This document shows positions 7,783-15,545 of a stretch of 64,000 nt of DNA, piece by piece. The stretch lies in contig NZ_LGKG01000001.1 of the NCBI RefSeq assembly GCF_001294335.1, positions 124,001 through 188,000 of the forward strand. The letters run 5' to 3'. Under the pieces are notes generated by a model. That model saw only the letters and a list, made by a program, of their open reading frames with translations. It had not been told where the DNA came from and made no database searches. Position numbers and translations under genes: made by a program. Each line of letters begins with the position of its first letter. Position 1 is the first letter of the stretch. The DNA comes from Streptomyces chattanoogensis (lineage in GTDB: Bacteria > Actinomycetota > Actinomycetes > Streptomycetales > Streptomycetaceae).

Positions 7783-8475
7783 GTGAGCCGGATCTCGGTC
7801 CGGGGATTCGCCGTGGCGTCCGCCACCGCGGTCACCACCGTCGGCGCCGTCGTCGGCGTCGCCGCAGGGCAGCCCGCCTCGGTCAACGCCGAAGCCACCG
7901 CCGCCGACGCGACGATCGCCGACATCCCCGCAGGTGCACAGGCCCAGGTGCAGACGGCCTCCCTTACGCAGCAGGCGGACGACGCGTCCACCCAGGCGGA
8001 TGCGGCGGCCCTGAAGTCTGCACAGGAAGCCGCACGCAAGGCAGCTGCGGAGACCGCGCAGTCCAAGAAGGACGCTGCGGACGAGGCCGCGAAGAAGGCC
8101 GCCGACGAGCGCAAGGAGAAGGCGCTGGCCGCGTCCCGCTCCGCATCGCGCGACGTGGGTGACCTCCTCGGCAAGAGCTCCTACACCGTTGCCGAGACCC
8201 AGGCCCTCGCGCGCCAGATGATGGCGGGCGACCAGTTCCAGTGCTTCAGCAACATAGTGGACCACGAGTCCGGCTGGAACTACCGCGCCACCAACGCCTC
8301 CTCGGGCGCCTACGGCCTCGTCCAGGCCCTGCCGGGCTCCAAGATGTCGTCGGCCGGCTCCGACTGGCAGACCAACCCGGCAACCCAGATCAAGTGGGGC
8401 CTGAACTACATGAACGACCGCTACGGCAGCCCCTGCGGCGCCTGGTCGTTCTGGCAGGCCAACAGCTGGTACTAG
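7783..8475 (+). CDS. Secreted transglycosylase-like lysozyme domain protein
   Basis: This 230-residue protein starts with a signal peptide, VSRISVRGFAVASATAVTTV and on to about residue 36. An Ala/Lys-rich coiled coil follows at about 70-135. The C-terminal soluble lytic transglycosylase-like domain spans about 145-230, with YTVAETQALARQMM, ECGW-like DHESGWNYRATNASSGAYGL and NPATQIKWGLNYMNDRYGSPC. The glutamate in VDHESGWN is the likely catalytic acid. It should act outside the cell on peptidoglycan glycan strands. The GTG at 7783 has GGAAGGA 6 nt upstream and places the signal peptide at the N-terminus; an ATG at 7756 with GAGGT is an alternative. A strong hairpin follows. Confidence 0.87.
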   Translation: MSRISVRGFAVASATAVTTVGAVVGVAAGQPASVNAEATAADATIADIPAGAQAQVQTASLTQQADDASTQADAAALKSAQEAARKAAAETAQSKKDAADEAAKKAADERKEKALAASRSASRDVGDLLGKSSYTVAETQALARQMMAGDQFQCFSNIVDHESGWNYRATNASSGAYGLVQALPGSKMSSAGSDWQTNPATQIKWGLNYMNDRYGSPCGAWSFWQANSWY

Positions 8476-8512
8476 GCCGTACCGGCGGGAGCGCCGCGGC
8501 TCCACCGCACTT

Positions 8513-8547
8513 CGAAACCCCCGACTGCGTCAGCGTCGGGGGTTTCG
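8513..8547. terminator. Hairpin terminator after the transglycosylase gene
   Basis: A 13-bp perfect stem (8513-8525 with 8535-8547) has a 9-nt loop, with G-rich then GTTTCG on the 3' side. It lies 38 nt after the stop. Confidence 0.85.
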
Positions 8548-8611
8548 CGCATCTGCCACAGGTAACGTCGTGCCGTCAGGTGTGGCACAGGGGAGGGGAA
8601 GAGGAAGCGAC

Positions 8612-10087
8612 ATGTCCAGATTGCCTCAGTGGGTCGGTGGCCTCGGCGCCGGTCTGACGCGGCTCGCGCAGCGGCTGGAGGAACAGCGCCGCCGGGCGGA
8701 GGCCGCGGCGGCGGACGCCGATCCGGAAGAGCTGAGGCGTGACGCATCCACGCCCGGCGGCCTCCCGCCGCGGCCCGCCTTCGCACCGGCCGTCGCCTCG
8801 GCCGGAACGCTCACCGCCACCCGTACGGCCGGGGCGGACACCGTGGACACCGTCGACGGCGTGCCGCACACGGCCGCGACGGACGCACCGTCGGCCACCG
8901 CTTCCCTCCCGCCCGACTCCGTCCCCGCGCCGCCCGCCTACGCGCCCGCCGTCGCGGCCCGCCCGGATCCCGTCGCGGCGGTGCCGTGGGGCGTACGGGT
9001 CGCCGCCGAGGCCGGCTGGCGGCTGCTCGTCCTGGCGGGGACGCTGTGGGTCCTGGCGAAGGTCATCACCACCATCGAACTGGTGGTCCTCTCCTTCATC
9101 GCCGCGCTGCTGATCACCGCCCTGCTCCAGCCCACCGTCGCGTGGCTGCGCAACCGCGGGCTGGCGCGCGGGCTGGCCACCGCGCTGACCTTCATCGGCG
9201 GGTTCGTCGTCCTGGGCCTGGTCGGCTGGTTCGTGGTGTGGCAGGTCCAGGACAACATCGGCTCGGTGGCCGACCGCATCCAGCAGGGCATCACCGAACT
9301 GAAGGGCTGGCTGCTCAAGAGCCCGTTCCATGTGACCGAGAGTCAGATCAACCAGATCGCCAAGAACCTGCAGGACGCGGTCGGCCACAACACCGAGGCG
9401 ATCACGACGGCCGGTCTGGAGGGCGTCACCGTCATCCTCGAGGTGTTCACCGGCATCCTCCTGGCGATGTTCACCACGCTCTTCCTGCTCTACGACGGCC
9501 GCCGCATCTGGACCTGGCTGCTCAAGCTGATGCCCGGCGCGGCCCGCGAGGGCGTGGCGGGCGCGGGTCCGCGGGCCTGGCGCACGCTCACCGCGTATGT
9601 CCGAGGCACGGTGATAGTCGCCCTCATCGACGCGATATTCATCGGCATCGGCCTGTGGATCCTCGATGTCCCGCTGGCGGTGCCGCTCGCCGTCTTCATC
9701 TTCCTCTTCGCCTTCATCCCCCTGGTGGGCGCGGTGGTCTCGGGGGCGCTGGCGTGCGTCGTCGCGCTCGCCACCCAGGGCGTCTTCGCGGCGCTCGTCG
9801 TGCTGGCGATCGTCCTGGCCGTCAATCAGATCGAGGGCCATGTGCTGCAGCCGTTCATCCTGGGCCGCGCGGTACGGGTCCACCCCCTCGCGGTGATCCT
9901 CTCGGTGGCCTCCGGCAGCCTGATCGCGGGCGTCGGCGGTGCGGTCGTCGCCGTCCCCCTGGTGGCCGTCACCAACACGGTCGTCGGCTACCTCCGCGCG
10001 TACTCCAAGGAGCAGGCGCTACGGATGATGCCCGCGCCGCACGGGGCCACGGCGATCGGGGCGGTGCCCACGGAGCCCAAGGGATAG
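8612..10087 (+). CDS. AI-2E family transporter (integral membrane permease)
   Basis: This 491-residue protein has about 130 N-terminal residues that are hydrophilic and Ala/Pro-rich. A typical AI-2E family core follows, with about eight membrane segments, for example WRLLVLAGTLWVLAKVITT, LVVLSFIAALLITALLQPTV and a C-terminal block with AVNQIEGHVLQPFILGRAV. The family includes TqsA and putative Na+/H+ or quorum-signal exporters. The true substrate in actinobacteria is unknown. The ATG at 8612 has GAGGAAG upstream, which is better than the upstream in-frame start at 8570. The gene is monocistronic and ends at a perfect hairpin shared with convergent ahpD. Confidence 0.85.
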   Translation: MSRLPQWVGGLGAGLTRLAQRLEEQRRRAEAAAADADPEELRRDASTPGGLPPRPAFAPAVASAGTLTATRTAGADTVDTVDGVPHTAATDAPSATASLPPDSVPAPPAYAPAVAARPDPVAAVPWGVRVAAEAGWRLLVLAGTLWVLAKVITTIELVVLSFIAALLITALLQPTVAWLRNRGLARGLATALTFIGGFVVLGLVGWFVVWQVQDNIGSVADRIQQGITELKGWLLKSPFHVTESQINQIAKNLQDAVGHNTEAITTAGLEGVTVILEVFTGILLAMFTTLFLLYDGRRIWTWLLKLMPGAAREGVAGAGPRAWRTLTAYVRGTVIVALIDAIFIGIGLWILDVPLAVPLAVFIFLFAFIPLVGAVVSGALACVVALATQGVFAALVVLAIVLAVNQIEGHVLQPFILGRAVRVHPLAVILSVASGSLIAGVGGAVVAVPLVAVTNTVVGYLRAYSKEQALRMMPAPHGATAIGAVPTEPKG

Positions 10088-10120
10088 CTCCCGCCTCGAG
10101 GGCAGCTCCCATCCCTCTCA

Positions 10121-10162
10121 ACGCACGGAACCCCGCAGAAGAATCTGCGGGGTTCCGTGCGT
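10121..10162. terminator. 19-bp perfect hairpin between convergent AI-2E gene and ahpD
   Basis: Arms 10121-10139 and 10144-10162 are perfectly complementary, with the loop AGAA. It sits between the stop codons of two convergent genes, so it probably works in both directions. Confidence 0.9.
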
Positions 10163-10190
10163 ATGCCGCCGTGTGGGGCGTGCCGGGGAC

Positions 10191-10724
10191 TTACTCCGCC
10201 AGCGCGTCCTCGGCGTCCAGCGTGGCGCCCACGGCCTGCAGGACCGAGGCGATCTTGATGGCCTCGAGGATCGTCTCGCGGTCCACGCCGGCCTTGCGGA
10301 GCACCTGCTCATGCGAGTCCAGGCACATACCGCAGCCGTTGATGGCGGAGACGGCCAGCGACCACAGCTCGAAGTCGACCTTCTCCACGCCGGGGTTGCC
10401 GATGACGTTCATCCGCAGACCGGCACGGAGGTTGCCGTACTCCGGGTCCGACAGCAGGTGCCGGGTGCGGTAGAAGACGTTGTTCATCGCCATGATGGCG
10501 GCGGCCGACTTGGCCGCCTTGTACGCCTCGGCGGAGAGGTTGGCCTTCGCCTCCGGCTCCAGCTCGCGCAGCACCTTGGGCGAGCGCGAGGCGATCGCGC
10601 AGGCGAGCACCGTGCCCCACAGCTGCTGCTGCGGCAGGGCGCTGTTGCCGATGACCGAGCCGAGGTTCAGCTTCAGGTCCTTGGCGAAGTCCGGTATGGC
10701 GGACTTGAGCTCGTCGAGAGCCAT
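10191..10724 (-). CDS. ahpD: Alkyl hydroperoxide reductase AhpD (carboxymuconolactone decarboxylase fold)
   Basis: This 177-residue protein is full length for AhpD. It transfers electrons (from lipoamide systems in mycobacteria) to oxidised AhpC. The active-site motif [11 protein letters not shown] gives Cys131, Cys134 and His138. The family block [23 protein letters not shown] is present. The gene lies 48 nt downstream of ahpC in the same direction and is almost certainly cotranscribed. Control by the divergent oxyR is expected from known Streptomyces ahpCD-oxyR loci. Confidence 0.96.
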   Translation of the reverse strand: MALDELKSAIPDFAKDLKLNLGSVIGNSALPQQQLWGTVLACAIASRSPKVLRELEPEAKANLSAEAYKAAKSAAAIMAMNNVFYRTRHLLSDPEYGNLRAGLRMNVIGNPGVEKVDFELWSLAVSAINGCGMCLDSHEQVLRKAGVDRETILEAIKIASVLQAVGATLDAEDALAE

Positions 10725-10772
10725 TTCAGATCGGCCTTCCGTTCAGGCTTCCGGTCAGGGGTGGGGGTGTCT

Positions 10773-11327
10773 TCACTCGCCCGAGAGGAGCGCGACCGGG
10801 TCCAGGGTGTCGTCGCCCTTCGACCAGTTGCAGGGGCACAGCTCGTCGGTCTGCAGGGCGTCCAGGACCCGCAGGACCTCCTTGGGGTTACGGCCGACGG
10901 AGCCGGCGGTCACCATGGTGAACTGGATCTCGTTGTTCTGGTCGACGATGAAGACGGCGCGCTGCGCGAAGCCGTCCTCGCCCTCGATGCCCAGGGCGCG
11001 CATGAGCTCGTGCTTCGAGTCGGCGAGCATCGGGAAGGGCAGGTCGGTCAGGTCCGGGTGGTCCTTGCGCCAGGCGTGGTGCACGAACTCGGAGTCACCG
11101 GAGAAGCCGAGGACCTGTGCGTCACGGTCGGCGAACTCGTCGTTCAGCTTGCCGAAGGCGGCGATCTCGGTGGGGCACACGAAGGTGAAGTCCTTCGGCC
11201 ACGCGAACACGATCTTCCACTTGCCCTCGTAGGTCTTGTGGTTGATCTGCTCGAATTCCTTGCCGGACTCGAGCGAGACGCAGGCGGTCAGGTCGAACTC
11301 GGGGAACTTGTCACCGACAGTGAGCAC
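10773..11327 (-). CDS. ahpC: Peroxiredoxin AhpC
   Basis: This 184-residue 2-Cys peroxiredoxin reduces hydrogen peroxide and alkyl hydroperoxides. The peroxidatic Cys51 lies in PKDFTFVCPTEI. The resolving region near the C-terminus is ELCPCNWSKG (Cys164 and Cys166), the actinobacterial pattern. The GTG start at 11327 is preceded by AAGGAGA. The leader contains alternative G4A4/T4C4 pairings described separately. It is divergent from oxyR across 154 bp. Confidence 0.97.
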   Translation of the reverse strand: MLTVGDKFPEFDLTACVSLESGKEFEQINHKTYEGKWKIVFAWPKDFTFVCPTEIAAFGKLNDEFADRDAQVLGFSGDSEFVHHAWRKDHPDLTDLPFPMLADSKHELMRALGIEGEDGFAQRAVFIVDQNNEIQFTMVTAGSVGRNPKEVLRVLDALQTDELCPCNWSKGDDTLDPVALLSGE

Positions 11328-11481
11328 GCGCTCTCCTTGCAGCGGGGGAAAAGCCGTGCGATTTTCCCCTTTTGGGGGATCGGCGGCTTTCCTTGGGGCT
11401 TGGACGGGTCACACAGTGCCACAGGAGACATTGATAAGGGAAATAGCTAGACTTGTTGATGTTGATCGGAGGTGGTTATCA
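11328..11481. promoter_or_regulatory. ahpC-oxyR divergent control region
   Basis: The 154-bp region carries both promoters. An AT-richer block at 11429-11465 with repeated TTGAT words and GATAAGGGAAATAGC is the likely OxyR contact zone. On the ahpC side GGGGAAAA (11345-11352) and TTTTCCCC (11362-11369) can pair. Read on the minus strand, this is a hairpin next to the ahpC Shine-Dalgarno. It can compete with a CCCC-AAAA-GGGG hairpin further upstream. OxyR control is known for the family; the exact sites are inference. Confidence 0.6.
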
Positions 11482-12441
11482 GTGGCGCAACCGGTGAGTC
11501 CGGGCAGCCGGCCCCGCCAGCCCAGCCTGGCCCAGCTGCGGGCGTTCGTGGCGGTGGCCGAGCAGCTGCACTTCCGCGAGGCGGCCGCCGAGATCGGTAT
11601 GAGCCAGCCCGCGCTGTCCGGTGCGGTCTCCGCGCTGGAGGAGGCGCTCGGCGTGCAGCTTCTGGAGCGTACGACGCGCAAGGTGCTGCTCTCGCCGGCG
11701 GGGGAGCGGGTGGCGGCCCGTGCCCGTACCGTCCTGGAGGCCGTCGGGGAGCTGATGGAGGAGGCGGAGGCGGCCCGCGCCCCCTTCACGGGCGTCCTGC
11801 GCCTCGGTGTCATCCCCACCGTCGCCCCGTATCTCCTGCCGACGGTCCTGCGGCTCACCCACGGCTCATACCCGGACCTCGACCTCCAGGTCCACGAGGA
11901 ACAGACCGCCTCGCTGCTCGAAGGCCTCACCCAGGGCCGTCTCGATCTCCTCCTCCTCGCCGTCCCCCTGGGCGTCCCCCAGGTCACCGAACTCCCGCTC
12001 TTCGACGAGGACTTCGTCCTGGTCGCCCCCAAGCAGCACTGGCTGGGCGGCCGCGCCGACATCCCGAGGGAGGCGCTGAAGGAACTCGATCTCCTGCTGC
12101 TGGACGAGGGCCACTGCCTGCGCGACCAGGCCCTGGACATCTGCCGCGAGGCGGGCCGGGACGAGGGGGCCCCGGTGACCACGACCGCGGCCGGCCTGTC
12201 GACGCTGGTCCAGCTGGTGGCCGGCGGACTCGGGGTGACACTGCTGCCGCGTACGGCCCTACGGGTGGAGACGGCCCGTAACGATCTGCTGACGACCGGC
12301 TATTTCGCGGACCCGCAGCCGTCGCGGAGAATCGCCCTCGTGATGCGGACGGGCGCGGCCCGGTCGGCGGAATTCGAGGAGTTCGCGGGGGCGTTGCGGG
12401 AGGCGATGCGGTTGTTGCCGGTGCGGGTGGTGGGGGGTTAG
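11482..12441 (+). CDS. oxyR: LysR-type peroxide-responsive regulator OxyR
   Basis: This 319-residue LysR-family regulator has a winged helix-turn-helix at about residues 16-74 (QLHFREAAAEIGMSQPALSGAVSALEEALGVQLLER) and a substrate-binding-fold effector domain. The redox pair Cys212 and Cys221 appears as GHCLRDQALDIC, the same C-x8-C spacing as E. coli Cys199-Cys208. It is therefore expected to sense hydrogen peroxide by disulfide formation. The GTG at 11482 has GGAGG 9 nt upstream; longer in-frame starts run into the promoter region. The last 183 nt overlap, in antisense, the reading frame of the convergent Uma2 gene. Confidence 0.95.
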   Translation: MAQPVSPGSRPRQPSLAQLRAFVAVAEQLHFREAAAEIGMSQPALSGAVSALEEALGVQLLERTTRKVLLSPAGERVAARARTVLEAVGELMEEAEAARAPFTGVLRLGVIPTVAPYLLPTVLRLTHGSYPDLDLQVHEEQTASLLEGLTQGRLDLLLLAVPLGVPQVTELPLFDEDFVLVAPKQHWLGGRADIPREALKELDLLLLDEGHCLRDQALDICREAGRDEGAPVTTTAAGLSTLVQLVAGGLGVTLLPRTALRVETARNDLLTTGYFADPQPSRRIALVMRTGAARSAEFEEFAGALREAMRLLPVRVVGG

Positions 12442-13044
12442 CGGCGTGGGGTCAGGCGCCTGCAGTCGTCGACGGGCGGCTTCGAGAAGCGCCGCCACAT
12501 CGAGCTCGACCTCCGCGCCGATAGAACCCGGGAGCGTGATGCGCTCGCCGGGGGCGTGGATGTGGTGGCTGCGGTATTCGCCGTCGGAGGGATCGGTGAG
12601 CACGTGGATGCGCTCGTCCCGCCGGTTGATGATCACGTATACGGGGATCCGGGCATCGGCGTACGCAACGACCTTCGACCGCAGCTCATTGCCGTAGTTG
12701 TTCGAGGTCACCTCCAGGACCAAGCGGAAGATGGCCGGGTCGCAGCAGTTGTACTCGACTTCGTGGCCGCGGAAAGGTTCGGCGATGGAGAGATCGGGGA
12801 CTGCGAAGTCGTACGGGCCGCTGGGCAGCCACACTGCGAGCTTCTGGACGACTCGCGTCGTCTCGCCGTGCAGGCCTGCTTCCATGAAGAGGAGCACGAG
12901 GTCGGTCAGTACGCCCGCATGCGACGCATCCGCCAACGGCGTCACACAAATCTCACCCCCCAACACCTCGAACCGCGCCCCCGGCACCCGCTCCATCAGC
13001 CAGTCGACTTCGTCCAGCAGGGTCGGGGCGGTGCGGGTGCGCAT
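12259..13044 (-). CDS. Uma2 family restriction endonuclease-like protein (C-terminally extended)
   Basis: This 261-residue protein has a DUF820/Uma2 PD-(D/E)xK nuclease-like domain. The core residues are Asp84 (DFAVPDLSIAE) and Glu111 (FRLVLEVTSNN), followed by LRSKVVAYADARIPVYVIIN. Uma2 proteins are common in actinobacteria and cyanobacteria in many copies, and their targets are poorly known. Homologues are about 190-200 residues and end soon after a helix like DVAALLEAARRRL. Here about 65-70 further Arg/Pro/His-rich residues read through the antisense of oxyR to a stop at 12259. The original stop may have been lost. AAGAGGA lies 5 nt before the ATG. Confidence 0.8.
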   Translation of the reverse strand: MRTRTAPTLLDEVDWLMERVPGARFEVLGGEICVTPLADASHAGVLTDLVLLFMEAGLHGETTRVVQKLAVWLPSGPYDFAVPDLSIAEPFRGHEVEYNCCDPAIFRLVLEVTSNNYGNELRSKVVAYADARIPVYVIINRRDERIHVLTDPSDGEYRSHHIHAPGERITLPGSIGAEVELDVAALLEAARRRLQAPDPTPLTPHHPHRQQPHRLPQRPRELLEFRRPGRARPHHEGDSPRRLRVREIAGRQQIVTGRLHP

Positions 13045-13118
13045 ACAAATCCTCTTCGCTACGGGGCGGCCGGGCCGTCATAGGTCAAGAACGCCGCGCC
13101 GCTCCGGAGGACACCGGC

Positions 13119-15536
13119 TCACTCCGTTCGCAGGCCCTCCGGCCGCATCAGTCGCCAAAGGAGCGGCAGGGAAAGGGCCGTGACGCCCAGGATGACCACG
13201 GCGGCGGTGCCGGTGAGGGTGAGGATGGCGGGCCAGTCGGGCTGCAAGGGGCCGTTGGCCATGTGGAGGAGGAGACAGCCCAGGGAGAGGCCGCAGGCGA
13301 GGGCCAGGGTGAGGCCGAGGGCCACCGGGACGGCGGTCTGCCACAGGATCGAGCGGGCGAGGGTGGCGCGGGGGGTGCCGAAGGCGTCGAGGGCCGACAA
13401 CAGGCGGGCGCGGTCGTGGAGTTGTTCCAGGGTGGTGAGGAGGAGGCCGCAGCCGATCAGGAGGAGGACGGCGTGGGCGCCGGCGGTCAGGCCGTGGCGG
13501 GTGAGGGCCAGGATGCCGTCGTCGCGGGCGCCGCCGCCCTCGAAGTTCACCAGGTCGATGCGGAAGTCGATGCGGGCGGCGGCGTTGCGTACGTGCTCGA
13601 TGGCGTCGGGGCTGTCCGGGTCGAGGCGCAGGAAAGCGCCGACGTGGAAGTGGTCCAGCCGGGTGGCGTCCAGCGCCTTGGGGGTCGCGAGGAGGCCGGG
13701 GCCGGTGAGCCAGGGCGGGGCGGAGTCGCGGGCGGCGACGTGGCGGGCGGTGGCCGGGACCGTCCAGGTGGCGGGGCGGTGGTGTGCGCCGTGGCCGGCG
13801 GGCGGGGTGAGGGTCAGGCGTTCCCCGGGGTGCGGGACGGCGTCGGCGCCGCCCCTGACGAGGAAGACATCGCCGTCGGAGCAGGAGCCGAGGCGGGCCA
13901 GTTCGCGCAGGGCGGCGCAGTCGGCGACGGTCAGGGGGTAGGGCTCGGCGTCGGGGTCCCGGGGGTCGGTGCCGGGCGGTGTCCCGGCCGGGCCCACCTG
14001 CGCCGTGATGAGGCCGTGGGCGGTGCGGACGCCGTCGGCCGCGGCGAGCCGGGCGTACATCTCGTGGGCGCGGGCGGCGGGTAGCACGCCGTCGCGGGCC
14101 AGGACCGTGGTCCACAGGGAGTGCGGGACGGGTTCCGCCGGGAGTTTGGCGTCGATGCCGGCCAGCAGCAGCTGTACGGCGATGGCCCCGGCCACCGCCA
14201 CGGTGATCCCGCTGACCGAGCGGGCGGCGGTGGTGCCGCTCAACCCGAGCCGCCGCACGGCCAGTTGCCAGGACGGTCCGCCGCGCCCGGAGCGGCCCAG
14301 CCGGGCCACCGCCGCGCCCAGCAGCCAGGGCAGCAGCGCCGCGACGCCCAGGAGGAGCAGCGCGGTGCCGAGCATCACCTGGATGTTGGCCGCATCGTTG
14401 GAGTGGAACCCGCCGATGGCCTGCGGCAGCAGGAGCGCCACCCCGCCCACCGGCAGCAGCGGCCGCCACCACAGCCTGCGGCACCGCTGCGGCGCCGTGC
14501 GGATCACCCCCAGCGGTTCGACGGCGACCCGTCGCATGGCGAAGAGGGTGACGCCCACCGCGCAGCCCGGGACGGCCAGGGCGACGAAGGCCGCCAGACC
14601 GGCGTCCGGTACCACGTCGGAGGGAAAGAAGCCGAGGCTGCCGAGGGTGACGGTGGACAGCGGGAGGCGGACGGCGAGGAAGAGTGCGGTGCCGGTGAGC
14701 AGGCCGAGCAGCGCCCCGGCCAGCGCCTCGCCCGCGGCGATCCGGCGTGTGGTCGCCCGGTCGGCGCCGACCAGGCGCAGGGCGGCCAGCCGCAGGTCGC
14801 GGCGCTCCCCGCCGAACCGCACCGCGGTGGCGAGGAAGACGGCGACGGGTGCGAGCAGCGCGACGCAGCCCACGAGAATGGCCAGGACCACCAGGGGGCT
14901 GGACCGGAATCCGTCGTTGCGTTCCCCGAAGCCGGTGATCCGCTCGACGTCCTCGCCGGGTCCGCTCAGCGCTTCGGTGCCCTCGTAGAAGAGGAGCTCG
15001 TCGGGGTGGGCCAGGCCGGCGTCGGAGATCCGTTCGCTGATCCGCAGATCCGGGAAGCGTTCCTTGAGCAGGGCGCCTTCGGGGGAGGCGAGGAGGTCGG
15101 CGAGGGCGGGGGAGACAGCCGTCTCGCCGGGCGCGGGCACCCGGGACAGGCCTGGTGGGACGGGCGCGTGCGGTCCCTCCGCCCGGACGGCCCGGCCGTG
15201 GACCGGCTGGTCGCGGTACCCGGAGTTCTGAGTGGTGATCAGCAGCGTCCGGTCCGTCGGGCCGGAGCCCTCGGCCGCGGGCACCGTGGAGCGGGCCCGG
15301 TCGCGGCCGTAGGCGGCGTTCATGGCGTTCGGGATGGCGGCGGCGAGCAGCAGTACGGCCACGCCCAGGCCGACGCCCAGTGCCGTCAGGGCCGTACGGA
15401 GCAGGCCCTTACGGCCGCCGGTGACGGCGAACCGGGCGCCCATCGCCAGGTCGCGGCACCAGAGGACGGCCTTCGGTCCCCGCCGGCCGGGCGCCGTCCG
15501 GTCGTACGGCACGGGCACGCTCATCCCCCCGCTCAC
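13119..15536 (-). CDS. FtsX-like ABC transporter permease (second of a tandem pair)
   Basis: This 805-residue membrane protein has one N-terminal membrane helix at about 45-70 and a large extracytoplasmic region. A block of three helices lies at about 210-345 and further helices at about 390-475. A second extracytoplasmic region and three C-terminal helices end with PLLWRLMRPEGLRTE. This is the MacB/FtsX-like permease layout, in which two copies of the FtsX block are fused. It is homologous to the upstream gene along its length. It follows that gene by 9 nt and shares the ATPase encoded at 17926-18615. An in-frame ATG at 15524 is an alternative start. The likely role is mechanotransmission or efflux of an envelope-active compound; the substrate is unknown. 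Confidence 0.85.
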   Translation of the reverse strand: MSGGMSVPVPYDRTAPGRRGPKAVLWCRDLAMGARFAVTGGRKGLLRTALTALGVGLGVAVLLLAAAIPNAMNAAYGRDRARSTVPAAEGSGPTDRTLLITTQNSGYRDQPVHGRAVRAEGPHAPVPPGLSRVPAPGETAVSPALADLLASPEGALLKERFPDLRISERISDAGLAHPDELLFYEGTEALSGPGEDVERITGFGERNDGFRSSPLVVLAILVGCVALLAPVAVFLATAVRFGGERRDLRLAALRLVGADRATTRRIAAGEALAGALLGLLTGTALFLAVRLPLSTVTLGSLGFFPSDVVPDAGLAAFVALAVPGCAVGVTLFAMRRVAVEPLGVIRTAPQRCRRLWWRPLLPVGGVALLLPQAIGGFHSNDAANIQVMLGTALLLLGVAALLPWLLGAAVARLGRSGRGGPSWQLAVRRLGLSGTTAARSVSGITVAVAGAIAVQLLLAGIDAKLPAEPVPHSLWTTVLARDGVLPAARAHEMYARLAAADGVRTAHGLITAQVGPAGTPPGTDPRDPDAEPYPLTVADCAALRELARLGSCSDGDVFLVRGGADAVPHPGERLTLTPPAGHGAHHRPATWTVPATARHVAARDSAPPWLTGPGLLATPKALDATRLDHFHVGAFLRLDPDSPDAIEHVRNAAARIDFRIDLVNFEGGGARDDGILALTRHGLTAGAHAVLLLIGCGLLLTTLEQLHDRARLLSALDAFGTPRATLARSILWQTAVPVALGLTLALACGLSLGCLLLHMANGPLQPDWPAILTLTGTAAVVILGVTALSLPLLWRLMRPEGLRTE

Positions 15537-15545
15537 TCCGTCTGC

